A stretch of DNA of 64,000 bases, taken from positions 496,001 through 560,000 of the forward strand of contig CP097583.1 in assembly GCA_023934045.1 (NCBI GenBank), in the 5' to 3' direction. Shown one piece after another: positions 18,067 through 28,383 of the stretch. A program made the position numbers and the translations under genes. The notes under the pieces are model-generated. The model had not been told where the DNA came from and searched no databases. It worked only from the letters and a program-made list of their open reading frames with translations. Position 1 is the stretch's first letter. The number at the start of each line of letters is the position of its first letter. The stretch comes from Candidatus Phytoplasma vitis. GTDB taxonomy: Bacteria > Bacillota_I > Bacilli_A > Acholeplasmatales > Acholeplasmataceae.

Positions 18067-18960
18067 TTGTTTAAATCAGGTTTTATTACTATGATAGGTA
18101 AGGCTAATGTAGGCAAATCTACTTTATTAAATTCTTTGTTAGAACAAAAAATTTCTATTACAAGCGATAAACCTAATACTACGAAAAAAAAAATTTTAGG
18201 TATTTGTAATAGTCCTGATTATCAAATGATTTTTGTAGATAATCCAGGTTTAATATATAAAAAACAAATTTTTTTAATTTCCAAAATGAATTTTATAACT
18301 TTTAAAAACATTCAAGAAGTCGATGTTATTTTATTTTTGGTTGATGAGGAATGTCATCAAAGAGATAAAGATATTTTAGATTTTATTCAAAAATATAACA
18401 AGAAAATTATTTTAGTTATTACCAAAATTGATCTTTTCAAAAAAAAGATTTTAATTGATAAAATTATTTTAAGCTATTTAGAACATTTTTCTTTCGAAGC
18501 TATTATTCCTTTGTCTAGTATTAAAGACAAAAACTTAAACATTTTAAAAAAAAATATTGTTTCATTATTAGAAGAAAGAGAACCTTATTTTTCGAAAGAT
18601 GTTATTACTAATCTTTCGCAAGAAGAATTAATATCAGAATTTGTGAGAGAAAAGTTTTTTTATTATTTAGATAAAGAATTACCTCATGTTTGTTCTGTTT
18701 ATTTAGAAAATTTAACTTATGGAAAAGATTTATCTTCTTTAACAATAGATATTTTAATTTTAGTTTCAAAAATAAGCCAAAGAAAAATTTTAATTGGTAC
18801 TAATGGTTCCACATTAAAAAGAATTCGAATTACTGCTGAAAAAGATATTAAAAGATTTTTGAAAAAGAAAGTTTCTTTAAATTTATGGGTTAAAGTAGAT
18901 ACAGAATTGAATATTAGAAAAAAAGTTTTTCGTTCTCCTTATGTTTCATATACAAAATAA
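18067..18960 (+). CDS. era: GTPase Era
   Basis: Essential GTPase that binds 16S rRNA near the anti-Shine-Dalgarno end and checks 30S assembly. G1 is GKANVGKST (12-20), G3 is DNPG, G4 is TKID, and a C-terminal KH RNA-binding domain contains KILIGTNGSTLKRI. At 297 residues it is full length. The start is TTG, chosen because AGGGAGG lies 9 bases upstream and the family N-terminus (FKSGFITMIGKANVGK) begins there. Its stop codon lies inside the first unit of a 17-base tandem repeat. Confidence 0.94.
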   Translation: MFKSGFITMIGKANVGKSTLLNSLLEQKISITSDKPNTTKKKILGICNSPDYQMIFVDNPGLIYKKQIFLISKMNFITFKNIQEVDVILFLVDEECHQRDKDILDFIQKYNKKIILVITKIDLFKKKILIDKIILSYLEHFSFEAIIPLSSIKDKNLNILKKNIVSLLEEREPYFSKDVITNLSQEELISEFVREKFFYYLDKELPHVCSVYLENLTYGKDLSSLTIDILILVSKISQRKILIGTNGSTLKRIRITAEKDIKRFLKKKVSLNLWVKVDTELNIRKKVFRSPYVSYTK

Positions 18961-19001
18961 TAGAAAATACAAAATAATAGAAAATACAAAATAATAGAAA
19001 A
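18952..19001. repeat. Three 17-base tandem repeats over the era stop
   Basis: The unit tacaaaataatagaaaa occurs three times in a row. The first unit supplies the last era codons and its stop. Each later unit would repeat the same in-frame stop. Confidence 0.75.
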
Positions 19002-19029
19002 ATATAATTAAAAATTGGTTATTTAAATT

Positions 19030-20406
19030 ATGTGTGAAAATATAAACAATATTTCTTTAAAAGAAATTGTTAGCTTTATGAAACAAACTGGTTTTGTTTT
19101 TCCTGGTAGCGAAATTTATAATGGTTTAGCTAATAGTTTTGATTACGGTCCTTTAGGTAGTTTATTAAAACAAAATATTAAAAAAGCTTGGATTAAAAAA
19201 TTTTTTCAAGAAAATGAAAAAAATATTTTGTTAGATAGTTCTATTATTATGAATCCTAAAATTTGGGAAGCATCAGGACATTTATCTTCATTTATTGATC
19301 CTTTAGCTGAAAATAAAGACGATAATAAACGTTATAGAGCAGATAAATTAATTAAAAATCATAATCCTAAGATAAATGTCGATAGCTTAACTTTTAAAGA
19401 AATGACAGATTATTTAATTGAACATAAAATTTTAGGAACTAAAAATTGGGCTTCTGTTAAAGAATTTAATTTATTATTTAAAACTTCACAAGGTGTTGTT
19501 TCTGAAAACAATCTTCCTTTATATTTAAGACCAGAAACTTGTCAAGGTATTTTTGTTAATTTTAAAAATATTTTGCATTCTACTCGAAAAAAAATTCCTT
19601 TTGGTGTAGGTCAAATTGGAAAAGCTTTTCGTAATGAAATCACTCCTGGTAATTTTATTTTTCGTACTTGTGAATTTGAACAAATGGAATTAGAATTTTT
19701 TTGTCATCCTAAAGAATATTATGAATGGTTTTGTTTTTGGAAAGATTATTCTTATAATTTTCTTTTGCAATTAGGTTTTAATCTTCATAATTTGAAATTT
19801 AAAGATTATAATTCTGATGAATTAAGTCATTATTCCAATGCTACTACAGATATTTTATTTCGTTTTCCTTGGGGATTTGATGAATTATGGGGAATATCTT
19901 CAAGAACGGATTTTGATCTAAAAGCGCATCAAAAATTTTCACAAAAAGATTTAAAATATCTAGATGTATTAACTAAAGAAAAATATTGGCCTTTTGTTAT
20001 CGAACCTTCTTTAGGAGTAGAAAGATTATTTTTAGCTACTATAATTAATTGTTTACAAAATGAAAAATTAAAAAACGATACTACAAGAATAGTTTTGAAA
20101 ATTCATCCTTTTTTATCTCCTTATAAATTAGCTATTTTACCTTTAATAAAACAAAAACATAATTTTAAAGCTAAAGAATTACAAAAAAAATTATCTCCTT
20201 TTTTTGAAGTATATTATGATGAAAATCAAAGTATAGGTAAAAGGTATCGACGACAAGATATGATAGGTACACCATTTTGTTGTACTGTAGATGAAGAAAC
20301 TTTAATCAACAATACAGTAACTATAAGATATCGTGATTCTTTAGAACAAGAACGAATATCAATTGAAGAAATTAAAAAATATGTAGAAGATAAAATAATA
20401 TTTTAA
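19030..20406 (+). CDS. glyS: Glycyl-tRNA synthetase (dimeric, class II)
   Basis: Charges tRNA-Gly. The single-chain type used by Mollicutes and eukaryotes is shown by the motif 2 region FRNEITPGNFIFRTCEFEQM and the motif 3 region EPSLGVERLFLA, with the anticodon-binding domain at the C-terminus (RYRRQDMIGTPFC). Length 458 is normal. The ATG lies after the tandem repeat, without a strong ribosome site. The order era-glyS-dnaG-rpoD is common in Firmicutes. Confidence 0.96.
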   Translation: MCENINNISLKEIVSFMKQTGFVFPGSEIYNGLANSFDYGPLGSLLKQNIKKAWIKKFFQENEKNILLDSSIIMNPKIWEASGHLSSFIDPLAENKDDNKRYRADKLIKNHNPKINVDSLTFKEMTDYLIEHKILGTKNWASVKEFNLLFKTSQGVVSENNLPLYLRPETCQGIFVNFKNILHSTRKKIPFGVGQIGKAFRNEITPGNFIFRTCEFEQMELEFFCHPKEYYEWFCFWKDYSYNFLLQLGFNLHNLKFKDYNSDELSHYSNATTDILFRFPWGFDELWGISSRTDFDLKAHQKFSQKDLKYLDVLTKEKYWPFVIEPSLGVERLFLATIINCLQNEKLKNDTTRIVLKIHPFLSPYKLAILPLIKQKHNFKAKELQKKLSPFFEVYYDENQSIGKRYRRQDMIGTPFCCTVDEETLINNTVTIRYRDSLEQERISIEEIKKYVEDKIIF

Positions 20407-20473
20407 TTTTTTTAAATAAATAAAAAAATTTTTTAATTAAAAAATTTTTAATTAATATAAGAAATTAAGTCTT

Positions 20474-22363
20474 ATGAATAATGTAAATAATAATTTATTT
20501 GAGATATTAAATAAAAGCATCCCCATTTATGATTTAATTACTAAAATGGGAATCGTTGCGAAAAAACAAGGAAAAGGTTTTTTTGCTTTGTGTCCTTTTC
20601 ATGAAGAAAAAACTCCTTCTTTTTCTATTTCTACTGAAAAAAATATCGCTTTATGTATGAGTTGTCGTAAAGGCGGTTCTCCAGTTAAATTTTATTCTCA
20701 ATTAAAAGATATTCCTACATCAGAAGCGATTCAACAATTAGCTAAACTTTTTAATATTAATTTACCTAAACAAAAATTAAAACCTGAAGATCCTTTAACT
20801 TCTATTTTAAAATCAGCTAATAAATTTTATCAAAAAGCTTTGTTATTTATCTTAGATAAAAAAGAATTTTCAGAACATCCTTTATTAAAATATTTATTTG
20901 AAGAAAGAAAATTAAATAAAGAATTAATTCAAGAGTTCGGGTTAGGTTATTCTCATAAAAACTCAAGCGCTTTAATTAAACATTTAGTTGGAAAACTTAA
21001 TTATAAATATGAAGATATTTTAAAATTAGGTTTGATTTCTAAAAAAAATGATTCAGATGAATATTTTGATTTTTTTATTAATCGTTTAATGTTTCCTTTG
21101 ACCGATGAAAACGGTAAAATAGTTGGTTTTTGTGGACGTTCATTAGAAAATAACCAAAATAAAACGCAATTTCATATTCCTAAATATTTATTTAATAGCC
21201 AATTTAAAAAAGAAAATTTTTTATATCGTTTTTTTGAACATCAAAAAGATATCCAAGATAAAAAAGAAGTTATTTTATGCGAAGGTTTTTTTGACGTTAT
21301 CGCTTTTTATAAAATAGGGATGAAAAATGTTGTCGCTAGTTTAGGAACTAATTTAAATCGAATTCAAATTGCATCATTAAAAAAAGTAACACAAAATGTT
21401 ACTGTCGCTTTAGATTCTGATAACGCAGGAAAAGAAGCTGAGAAAAAAATTTCTTTTTTGTTAAATAAAAATAGTTTTAGAGTTAAGGTTTTAAATTTTC
21501 CTTCTAATTTAGATCCTGATGAATATATTTTATCTAAAAAAAATAATATAAGTTTCTTAAAACAAAAATTAGAAGAAAGAACTAAAGATTATATTTTTAA
21601 TCAAATAGAAGAATTTAGAAAACAAAATTTAAGAGACGATCAAATAAATTCTAATATTAACATTTTATTAAAATATCATAATAGAGAAAATTTAGAATAT
21701 TTTCAAAATAAAATAAATGAAAAATATCAAATTCAAACTAATTTATTTTCTTTTATTTCTATGAAAGAAATAAACAACCAATTATTACAAAGCACAAAGG
21801 ATAAAATTTCTTTAAAAGGGATAATTGGGAGTTATGAAAAAGAAATAAGTCTTTTGACTGAATTATTTTTAAATCAAGAATATATTGATTTAGTTATAGA
21901 AGAAATTTATAAATACGAAAATATTAATGCTGATGTTATAGATTTGATTCGTAAAATTAAAGATTATTCTACGAAATATTTAAAAGAAGAAGAAGAAAAT
22001 GGCATAAATATTTCTAATTTTAAAAATGTTTATAAAGAATTTTTAAATCATATGTTAAATTCTAAAATAGTATATAATTTATTATTACAAGTTGAAAACA
22101 ATCCTATATTTAAACAAAAAAAAAGAATCCAAAGTCAAGAATATTTAAAAGATATTTTTATTCCTTTTAAAATGAAAGATTATTCAACAATCCAACAAGA
22201 AATTAAGAAAGAAATACAGATAATTAAAGCTAAAATTAATGAACAAAATAATAATGATGAAGATGATAGTCCAGAAACAAATAAATTATGGGATGAATTA
22301 AAACAAAAAGAAAAACAATTATCAAATATTCAACAAAATCAATTCGAAAATAAAATAGAATAA
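20474..22363 (+). CDS. dnaG: DNA primase
   Basis: Synthesises RNA primers at the replication fork. The N-terminal CHC2 zinc finger uses Cys40, His43, Cys61 and Cys64 (CPFHEEKTPSF and CMSCRKGG). The TOPRIM catalytic core has EGFFDVIAF near residue 270 and ALDSDNAGKEA. The C-terminal third is the helical DnaB-binding domain, rich in Lys and Glu. At 629 residues it is full length. It is followed 56 bases later by the sigma factor, as in the classic macromolecular synthesis operon. Confidence 0.96.
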   Translation: MNNVNNNLFEILNKSIPIYDLITKMGIVAKKQGKGFFALCPFHEEKTPSFSISTEKNIALCMSCRKGGSPVKFYSQLKDIPTSEAIQQLAKLFNINLPKQKLKPEDPLTSILKSANKFYQKALLFILDKKEFSEHPLLKYLFEERKLNKELIQEFGLGYSHKNSSALIKHLVGKLNYKYEDILKLGLISKKNDSDEYFDFFINRLMFPLTDENGKIVGFCGRSLENNQNKTQFHIPKYLFNSQFKKENFLYRFFEHQKDIQDKKEVILCEGFFDVIAFYKIGMKNVVASLGTNLNRIQIASLKKVTQNVTVALDSDNAGKEAEKKISFLLNKNSFRVKVLNFPSNLDPDEYILSKKNNISFLKQKLEERTKDYIFNQIEEFRKQNLRDDQINSNINILLKYHNRENLEYFQNKINEKYQIQTNLFSFISMKEINNQLLQSTKDKISLKGIIGSYEKEISLLTELFLNQEYIDLVIEEIYKYENINADVIDLIRKIKDYSTKYLKEEEENGINISNFKNVYKEFLNHMLNSKIVYNLLLQVENNPIFKQKKRIQSQEYLKDIFIPFKMKDYSTIQQEIKKEIQIIKAKINEQNNNDEDDSPETNKLWDELKQKEKQLSNIQQNQFENKIE

Positions 22364-22419
22364 TTTTATTTTATTAATTATAAAAAATAATTATTATAAA
22401 TGGATAAAAAGGAAATTTT

Positions 22420-23685
22420 ATGAATTTAAGAAAAAATTTTAAAAAAATCTATAAAAAACATCATTTGAAAATAGAAAAAGAAAATCATTCATTTGTTATT
22501 ACTCCTGTCGAACAAAAAATGCAATGGTTAGAAAAATTTTATAAAAATAAAGATTTTTTTAACTCAAGACTTATTAAATCTATAATTATGTATGAAAAAA
22601 AATTCAAAAATAAAAGAAATAATTCGAGACAAAAAAATTCATCTAAAAATGACCTTTTTAATAAATTATATTCACAAAATAATGATACGTATAATAAAGA
22701 AGAAGCTCAAGAAAATTTAAATTTGGAACAAATTGCTAATTCTATTAAAGTAAACGATCCTGTTAAAATGTATCTTAAAGAAATAGGTCAAATTCCTTTA
22801 TTAACTTTAGAAGAAGAAAAAATCAAATCCAAAATGGTTTATGAAGGATTGATAGCTAAAAAACAATTAGAACAATATAAAAAACAAGAAATAGAATTAA
22901 CATATGAACAATTAGAAGAAATAAATAAAAAGATAAAAGATGCCGAAAAAGCTAAAAGTAAATTAATCGAAGCTAATTATCGTTTAGTAGTTTCGATAGC
23001 TAAACGTTATATAGGAAGAAAGATTTTATTTTTAGATTTAATTCAAGAAGGAAATATGGGCTTAATGAGAGCAGTCGATAAGTTCGATTATACTAAAGGC
23101 TTTAAATTTTCTACTTATGCTACTTGGTGGATAAGACAAGCGATTACAAGAGCTGTAGCTGATCAAGCTAGAACAATTCGAATTCCAGTTCATATTATTG
23201 AAACAATGAATAAAATTTCTCGTTGTTTAGGAAAATTAACACAAGATTTATTGCGTAAAGTTGATAATCAAGAATTAGCTATGAATATGAATATAAAAAA
23301 AAAAGAAATTGTTGATATTCAAATGATAGAAAAAGAAACTATTTCTTTAGAAACATCATCTAGAGAAGAAGTTGATTCTTCTTTAGGAGATTTTATTAAT
23401 GATCCTAATACTATTTCTCCTCATGAATATATGTTACAAGAAATGTTAAAAAAGACTTTAGATGAATCTTTAGAAGAAGTTTTAACAGATAAAGAAGAAC
23501 AAGTTTTAAAAATGCGTTATGGCCTTACAGATGGACATATTTATACTTTAGAAGAATTAGGTAATAAATTTAACGTTACTCGTGAAAGAATTCGTCAAAT
23601 AGAAGCTAAAGCTTTAAGACGTTTAAGAAGTCCTTCTAAACAAAATAAATTAAGAACATTATATAATAATATCATTAAAAAATGA
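22420..23685 (+). CDS. rpoD: Primary sigma factor RpoD (sigma-70)
   Basis: Housekeeping sigma factor. Region 1.2 begins [16 protein letters not shown], region 2 has [14 protein letters not shown] and [10 protein letters not shown] for -10 recognition and melting, and region 4.2 has [18 protein letters not shown] for -35 recognition. Region 1.1 is replaced by a short, Lys-rich N-terminus. Length 421. AAGGAAA precedes the ATG. The last bases overlap the next start in ATGA, so trmK is translationally coupled. Confidence 0.96.
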   Translation: MNLRKNFKKIYKKHHLKIEKENHSFVITPVEQKMQWLEKFYKNKDFFNSRLIKSIIMYEKKFKNKRNNSRQKNSSKNDLFNKLYSQNNDTYNKEEAQENLNLEQIANSIKVNDPVKMYLKEIGQIPLLTLEEEKIKSKMVYEGLIAKKQLEQYKKQEIELTYEQLEEINKKIKDAEKAKSKLIEANYRLVVSIAKRYIGRKILFLDLIQEGNMGLMRAVDKFDYTKGFKFSTYATWWIRQAITRAVADQARTIRIPVHIIETMNKISRCLGKLTQDLLRKVDNQELAMNMNIKKKEIVDIQMIEKETISLETSSREEVDSSLGDFINDPNTISPHEYMLQEMLKKTLDESLEEVLTDKEEQVLKMRYGLTDGHIYTLEELGNKFNVTRERIRQIEAKALRRLRSPSKQNKLRTLYNNIIKK

Positions 23686-24125
23686 AAAGAATTCTTTTTA
23701 TTGCTTCTTTATTAAAAGGTTATGATATAGTTATTGATATTGGAACAGATCATGGTTTAATTTTAAAAAAAGCATTAGATTTAAAATATATTAAAAAAGG
23801 AATCGCTTGCGATAATAAAATTAAACCTTTACAAAGGGCTTTTAAAAATTTAAAAAATTATCCTGTTAAATTTTATTTAAGTGATGGTTTTGATAAAATA
23901 AACGATGATTTTGATTTAGCTTTGATTTGTGGCATGGGTCCACATACTATTTCACAAATTTTACAAAGATCACCTTATAAAAAAAAATATTTTTTATTAG
24001 GTTGTCAAGGAAAAATTAATTATTTAATTGATTGGTTAAATAATAATAATTTTGATATTTTAGAATATTATAATTTTTATGATAAATTGAGCTATATTTT
24101 TTTAAAAGTTTTTCAAAAAGAATAA
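23682..24125 (+). CDS. trmK: tRNA (adenine22-N1)-methyltransferase TrmK, short form
   Basis: Methylates N1 of A22 in tRNAs. The SAM-binding motif [14 protein letters not shown] (about 19-32) and [12 protein letters not shown] mark the family. The protein is only 147 residues, whereas Bacillus TrmK has about 230, so the C-terminal helical extension is absent. No frameshift explains this, since the frame ends cleanly before the tRNA gene. It starts in a four-base ATGA overlap with rpoD, the order also seen in Bacillus. Confidence 0.85.
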   Translation: MKRILFIASLLKGYDIVIDIGTDHGLILKKALDLKYIKKGIACDNKIKPLQRAFKNLKNYPVKFYLSDGFDKINDDFDLALICGMGPHTISQILQRSPYKKKYFLLGCQGKINYLIDWLNNNNFDILEYYNFYDKLSYIFLKVFQKE

Positions 24126-24150
24126 AAAAATCATTTTTAGTAATAATAAA

Positions 24151-24178
24151 TGAAAAAAATAAAATTTTAAAGTATAAT
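24151..24178 (+). promoter_or_regulatory. Probable promoter of tRNA-Arg
   Basis: A perfect -10 hexamer TATAAT (24173-24178) lies 16 bases after TGAAAA (24151-24156), and the tRNA begins 21 bases after the -10. This is among the cleanest promoter-like pairs in the window. Confidence 0.45.
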
Positions 24179-24198
24179 ATAAATTGATTCCATAAAAA

Positions 24199-24275
<77 letters not shown>

Positions 24276-24341
24276 TTATTTTAATTTTAATATAAAATTA
24301 TTTATTTTTTAATCATTGAATAGAAAAATTTAAAAAAGATC

Positions 24342-24402
24342 TTTTATTATCAAATAAATATTTTATTAATATTTTGTGAAAAATTTTTATTTGATAATAA
24401 AA
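24342..24402. promoter_or_regulatory. 17-bp inverted repeat in the rpmF leader
   Basis: Arms ttttattatcaaataaa (24342-24358) and its exact complement (24386-24402) lie just before the AGGAG site of rpmF. There is no T-run on +, so it looks more like a leader hairpin than a terminator. Confidence 0.4.
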
Positions 24403-24421
24403 AAATAGGAGATATAAAAAC

Positions 24422-24622
24422 ATGGCTGTCCCTTTTAGAAGAACAGGTAAAACTGCAAAAAGAAAAAGACGTACACATAAAAAATTAACTAAACCTAACT
24501 TGATTATTTGCCCTGATACTAAGAATTTTACTTTATCACATCGTTTAACTGCAAATAGCTCTCATTATAAAGGCGAATTTATTTTAATTAAAAATAAAAA
24601 GAAACAAAAAGACGTAGAATAA
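24422..24622 (+). CDS. rpmF: Ribosomal protein bL32
   Basis: Large-subunit ribosomal protein. The 66-residue product begins MAVPFRRTGKTAKRKRRTHK, the typical L32 start, and ends with SHYKGEFI. Only one Cys is present (ICPDT), so this is the zinc-free form. AGGAG lies 10 bases before the ATG, after a 17-bp inverted repeat that could regulate it. It sits alone between tRNA-Arg and alaS. Confidence 0.93.
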   Translation: MAVPFRRTGKTAKRKRRTHKKLTKPNLIICPDTKNFTLSHRLTANSSHYKGEFILIKNKKKQKDVE

Positions 24623-24672
24623 AAGATATATTTTTTTATTGAAACAAAACATTATATGAAGGAAATTATGAA

Positions 24673-27312
24673 ATGAAAAAGATGACTACTAATGAAATTA
24701 GAAAAATGTGGTTAGATTTTTTTGTTGAAAAAGGACATCATTTAGAAAATTCATCTTCTTTAATTCCTGATTTTTCAGATCCTAGTTTATTATGGGTTAA
24801 TGCGGGAGTAGTTCCTTTTAAAAAATATTTCGATGGTTCTGAAAAAGCTTTTTGTCCTAAAATAGTTAGCATTCAAAAATGTTTAAGAACAAATGATATT
24901 GAAAATGTAGGAAAAAATTCTATTCATCATACTTTTTTTGAAATGTTAGGTAATTTTTCGATAGGTAATTATTTTAAAAAAGAAGCGATAGATTTAGCTT
25001 ACGAATTATTGATATCTAATAAGTGGTTTGCTTTTCCGAAGGATCGTTTATATATTACTTATTTTTATCAAGATCAAGCTACATATGATTTATGGTTAAA
25101 AAAAGGAATCTCTTCAGATCATTTAATTCCTTTAAAAGATAATTTTTGGGAAATAAGTGAAGGCCCTTGTGGTCCTTGTACTGAGATTTTTTTTGATCGT
25201 GGAGTTGAATATGACCGAAGAGGTTTAGAATTACTTTACGAAGATATTTCTAATGATCGATTTTTAGAAATTTGGAATATAGTTTTTTCACAATATAATA
25301 GTGAATCTGGTAAAAATAGAGAAAAATATCTTGAATTACCAAGCAAAAATATCGATACTGGTGCAGGATTGGAACGTTTAGCTTGTATTTTTCAAGACAA
25401 AAAAACTAGTTTTGAAACAGATCTTTTTTTTCCTATTATTCAAAAAATTAGTTTTTTAATTAAAGTTGAATATTCAGAACAAAAAGAAACTTTTCGAATT
25501 ATCGCTGACCATATCAAAACTTTAGTTTTTGGAATTGGAGATGGAGTTTTATTTGCTAATGAAGGTCGAGGATATATTTTAAAAAAACTTTTAAGAAGAG
25601 GTTTTACTAAAGGAAAAACATTAGGTTTTCAAAAACCTTTTTTATTTAAATTAGTTTCTGTTGTTATTGATATAATGAAAGAATTTTATCCTTATTTAAT
25701 TGATAAAAAAGAAATTATTGAAAATATTATTAAAAAAGAAGAAGAAAAATTTGTATTTAATTTAAACAGAGGTCAAAAATTATTTTTCCAATTAGTTCAA
25801 AATAATACTCTTTCAGGAGAGAATTTTTTTAAACTTTATGATACTTATGGTTTACCTATGGATATTATATATGAATATGCGAAGCAAAATAATATTCATA
25901 TAGATGAACAAAAATTCCGAATTTATTTAGAAGAACAAAAAAAATTATCTCGTGGCGCCCAAAATAATAAATATAGTATGAATAAACAAAATGATCTTTT
26001 TTTAAAATTTAATGAAAAAAATGAATTTGTAGGTTACAATAAATTTTCTATTAAAACCAAAGTTTTAAAAGTTTTTGATGAAGGTATTGTTTTAAAAGAA
26101 ACGCCTTTTTATCCTGAAATGGGCGGTCAAATTTATGATATAGGAATGATTGATGATTTAGCAGTAGTTAAGGTTACTAAATTACCAAATCAACAAATTA
26201 TTCATCAATTAGATCGTTCGATTTCTCCATTAATAAATTTTTTCACCGAAGGAAAAGAAGTTACAGCTTCTATTGATACCTTACAAAGAAAAAAAACTTC
26301 TTATAATCATACAGCTACTCATCTTTTATATGATTCTTTAAAATTAATTTTAGGAGAACATGTTAAACAAAGAGGTTCTAGCTTAAATTCTAATTATTTG
26401 AGATTTGATTTTAATCATTTTCAAAATTTATCTTTTGAAAATTTAATAAAAATAGAAAACAAAGTTAATGAATGGATTAATCAAAAACATCCAGTTATTA
26501 TCGAAGAAACATCTTTATTAGAAGCTAAAAAAAGAAAAATTCAATTTTTAGACAATACCAATTATGAAGATAAAGTCCGAATAGTTAAAATTGGTGATTT
26601 TTCAATTCAACTATGTGGTGGAACACATGCCACTAACACAAGTGATTTAAAAAAATTTGCTATTGTCAATTATAAAATCATTGGCTCTGGAATTTATAGA
26701 ATAGAAGCAGTTACTGATTCTAATGTTTTTTCTGCTTTAAATAAAAAAATAGAACCTTTTATCTTAGAAGAAAAACAAATTTTTTCTAAAATAGAAGAAA
26801 TACATAAAGATATTTATTTAGAAGAATTTTTATCAAAAATAAAAAAGATTGCTATTCAAAAAAATTATAAAGACAGCTATGCTTATATCCAAAATTATAA
26901 AAATTATTTACAAGTTATAAGAAAAAAATTCAGTGAATTTAAAAAACAAATTTTACAAAAAAGAAATGAACAAATTATAAAAAAATATAAACAATTTATT
27001 CCTAACAAAATCGAGCCTTATTTAATGATTGTTGTTGATAACCATCATGAACTAACAAATAATGACTTAAAAGTGTTATTAGATCATCTATTTAACATAT
27101 TAAAAGTAGATTTTTTATGCTTATGTAAAAAAAATTTAGATCAAGTTTTTATTTTATGTAAAAGTAAAATAATTAATGTTGAAAATTTTATTCAAAAAGT
27201 TGCTAAAACAATGAATGGTAAAGGTGGAGGAAATAAAAATTTTGGACAATTAACTATTTATGAAGTAAATAGATTTATTGAATTTAAAAATAATTGGAAA
27301 GTATTTTTATGA
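24673..27312 (+). CDS. alaS: Alanyl-tRNA synthetase
   Basis: Charges tRNA-Ala and edits mischarged Ser and Gly. The class II core opens with FVEKGHHLENSSSLIP. The editing domain has HTATHLL (His546 and His550) and CGGTH (Cys648, His652), the four zinc ligands. The C-terminal domain ends in GKGGGNKNFGQ. At 879 residues it is full length. The last four bases, ATGA, contain the start of ruvX, giving tight coupling as in many Firmicutes. Confidence 0.97.
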   Translation: MKKMTTNEIRKMWLDFFVEKGHHLENSSSLIPDFSDPSLLWVNAGVVPFKKYFDGSEKAFCPKIVSIQKCLRTNDIENVGKNSIHHTFFEMLGNFSIGNYFKKEAIDLAYELLISNKWFAFPKDRLYITYFYQDQATYDLWLKKGISSDHLIPLKDNFWEISEGPCGPCTEIFFDRGVEYDRRGLELLYEDISNDRFLEIWNIVFSQYNSESGKNREKYLELPSKNIDTGAGLERLACIFQDKKTSFETDLFFPIIQKISFLIKVEYSEQKETFRIIADHIKTLVFGIGDGVLFANEGRGYILKKLLRRGFTKGKTLGFQKPFLFKLVSVVIDIMKEFYPYLIDKKEIIENIIKKEEEKFVFNLNRGQKLFFQLVQNNTLSGENFFKLYDTYGLPMDIIYEYAKQNNIHIDEQKFRIYLEEQKKLSRGAQNNKYSMNKQNDLFLKFNEKNEFVGYNKFSIKTKVLKVFDEGIVLKETPFYPEMGGQIYDIGMIDDLAVVKVTKLPNQQIIHQLDRSISPLINFFTEGKEVTASIDTLQRKKTSYNHTATHLLYDSLKLILGEHVKQRGSSLNSNYLRFDFNHFQNLSFENLIKIENKVNEWINQKHPVIIEETSLLEAKKRKIQFLDNTNYEDKVRIVKIGDFSIQLCGGTHATNTSDLKKFAIVNYKIIGSGIYRIEAVTDSNVFSALNKKIEPFILEEKQIFSKIEEIHKDIYLEEFLSKIKKIAIQKNYKDSYAYIQNYKNYLQVIRKKFSEFKKQILQKRNEQIIKKYKQFIPNKIEPYLMIVVDNHHELTNNDLKVLLDHLFNILKVDFLCLCKKNLDQVFILCKSKIINVENFIQKVAKTMNGKGGGNKNFGQLTIYEVNRFIEFKNNWKVFL

Positions 27313-27758
27313 CCAAAGAAAATGTTTTTTTAGGTTTAGATTTGGGAGAAAAAACCTTGGGTATTTCTGTATCTGAATCTGGTATTATTGTTAATAATTT
27401 AAAAACAATTTTTTTTCGTAATAATCAATATCAAGAATTAATTGAACCTTTAAAAACAATTATTGAAAATTTTAAAGTTACCACAATAATTTTAGGTTAT
27501 CCGAAACATATGAATAATGATGTAGGAGTTAAAGCTCAAATTAGCATTGATTTTTCTAAAAGAATTAAAAAAAATTTCTCTTCTGTAGAAATTATTTTAT
27601 GGGATGAACGTTTATCTACTCAGCAATCATATCAAATATGTCGTTTAAACAATCATAATAAGAAAAAAATAAAAAACTTAAAGGATCAAATATCAGCAGG
27701 TATCATTTTACAAAATTTTTTAAATCATCGTAATAATAAGTTGTTAAATAATAGTTAG
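27309..27758 (+). CDS. ruvX: Putative Holliday junction resolvase / pre-16S rRNA nuclease YqgF
   Basis: RNase H-fold nuclease of the YqgF/RuvX family, involved in pre-16S rRNA 5' processing and possibly junction resolution. LDLGEKTLGIS near the N-terminus supplies the first Asp, DERLST (about 104-109) the Glu, and LKDQISAGIILQNFL the last Asp. A longer frame opens at 27294, but the ATG at 27309 overlaps the alaS stop by four bases and gives the family N-terminus, so I prefer it (149 residues). Confidence 0.9.
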   Translation: MTKENVFLGLDLGEKTLGISVSESGIIVNNLKTIFFRNNQYQELIEPLKTIIENFKVTTIILGYPKHMNNDVGVKAQISIDFSKRIKKNFSSVEIILWDERLSTQQSYQICRLNNHNKKKIKNLKDQISAGIILQNFLNHRNNKLLNNS

Positions 27759-27772
27759 AAGATTTTTATATT

Positions 27773-28357
27773 ATGAAAAATGAAAAAGAAAAATTTTTGA
27801 AAAATATTAAAACATATGCTTTAGAAAATAATATTCCTATTATTCATGATGAAACTCTTATATTTTTACAAGATATAATTAAAAAAAATAATTTAATTAA
27901 TATTTTAGAAATAGGAACGGCTATTGGTTATAGCGCTCTCGCTATGAATAATGACAAAAATAATATTCAAACCATAGAAAGAGATTATAATAAATATAAA
28001 ATAGCTTTAGATTTTTTTCATGAAAAAAAATTTAATATCGAATTTATTTGGTCAGAAGCTCTTTTTTATCAACCTAATAAAAAATATGATTTAATTTTTA
28101 TTGATGCTGCTAAAGTTCAATATCAAAAATTATTTGAAAAATATAATATTTTTTTAAATAAAAATAAATTTATTATATGTGATAATTTAAATTTTCATAA
28201 TTTAAATATTAATAATCGTAAACTTTCGAGAAGTACTAAACGTTTAATTCAAAAAATGAATTATTTTAAATTTTTTTTAAAGAATAATTCTTTTTTTGAA
28301 ACAACTTTTTTAAATATAGGAGATGGTATTAGTATTTCACGTAAAAAAATATTATAA
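27773..28357 (+). CDS. trmR: tRNA 5-hydroxyuridine O-methyltransferase (TrmR/YrrM)
   Basis: SAM-dependent O-methyltransferase. In Bacillus, YrrM (TrmR) methylates 5-hydroxyuridine at the tRNA wobble position. Motif I is ILEIGTAIGYSALAM (about 43-57), and YDLIFIDAAKVQYQ is the catalytic Asp region with the usual FIDAAK signature. Length 194 is a little under the typical 215. It sits between ruvX and greA, near where yrrM is found in Bacillus, which supports this over a catechol-type enzyme. Confidence 0.82.
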   Translation: MKNEKEKFLKNIKTYALENNIPIIHDETLIFLQDIIKKNNLINILEIGTAIGYSALAMNNDKNNIQTIERDYNKYKIALDFFHEKKFNIEFIWSEALFYQPNKKYDLIFIDAAKVQYQKLFEKYNIFLNKNKFIICDNLNFHNLNINNRKLSRSTKRLIQKMNYFKFFLKNNSFFETTFLNIGDGISISRKKIL

Positions 28358-28383
28358 AAAAATTCAATAAGGAAACAAATAGA

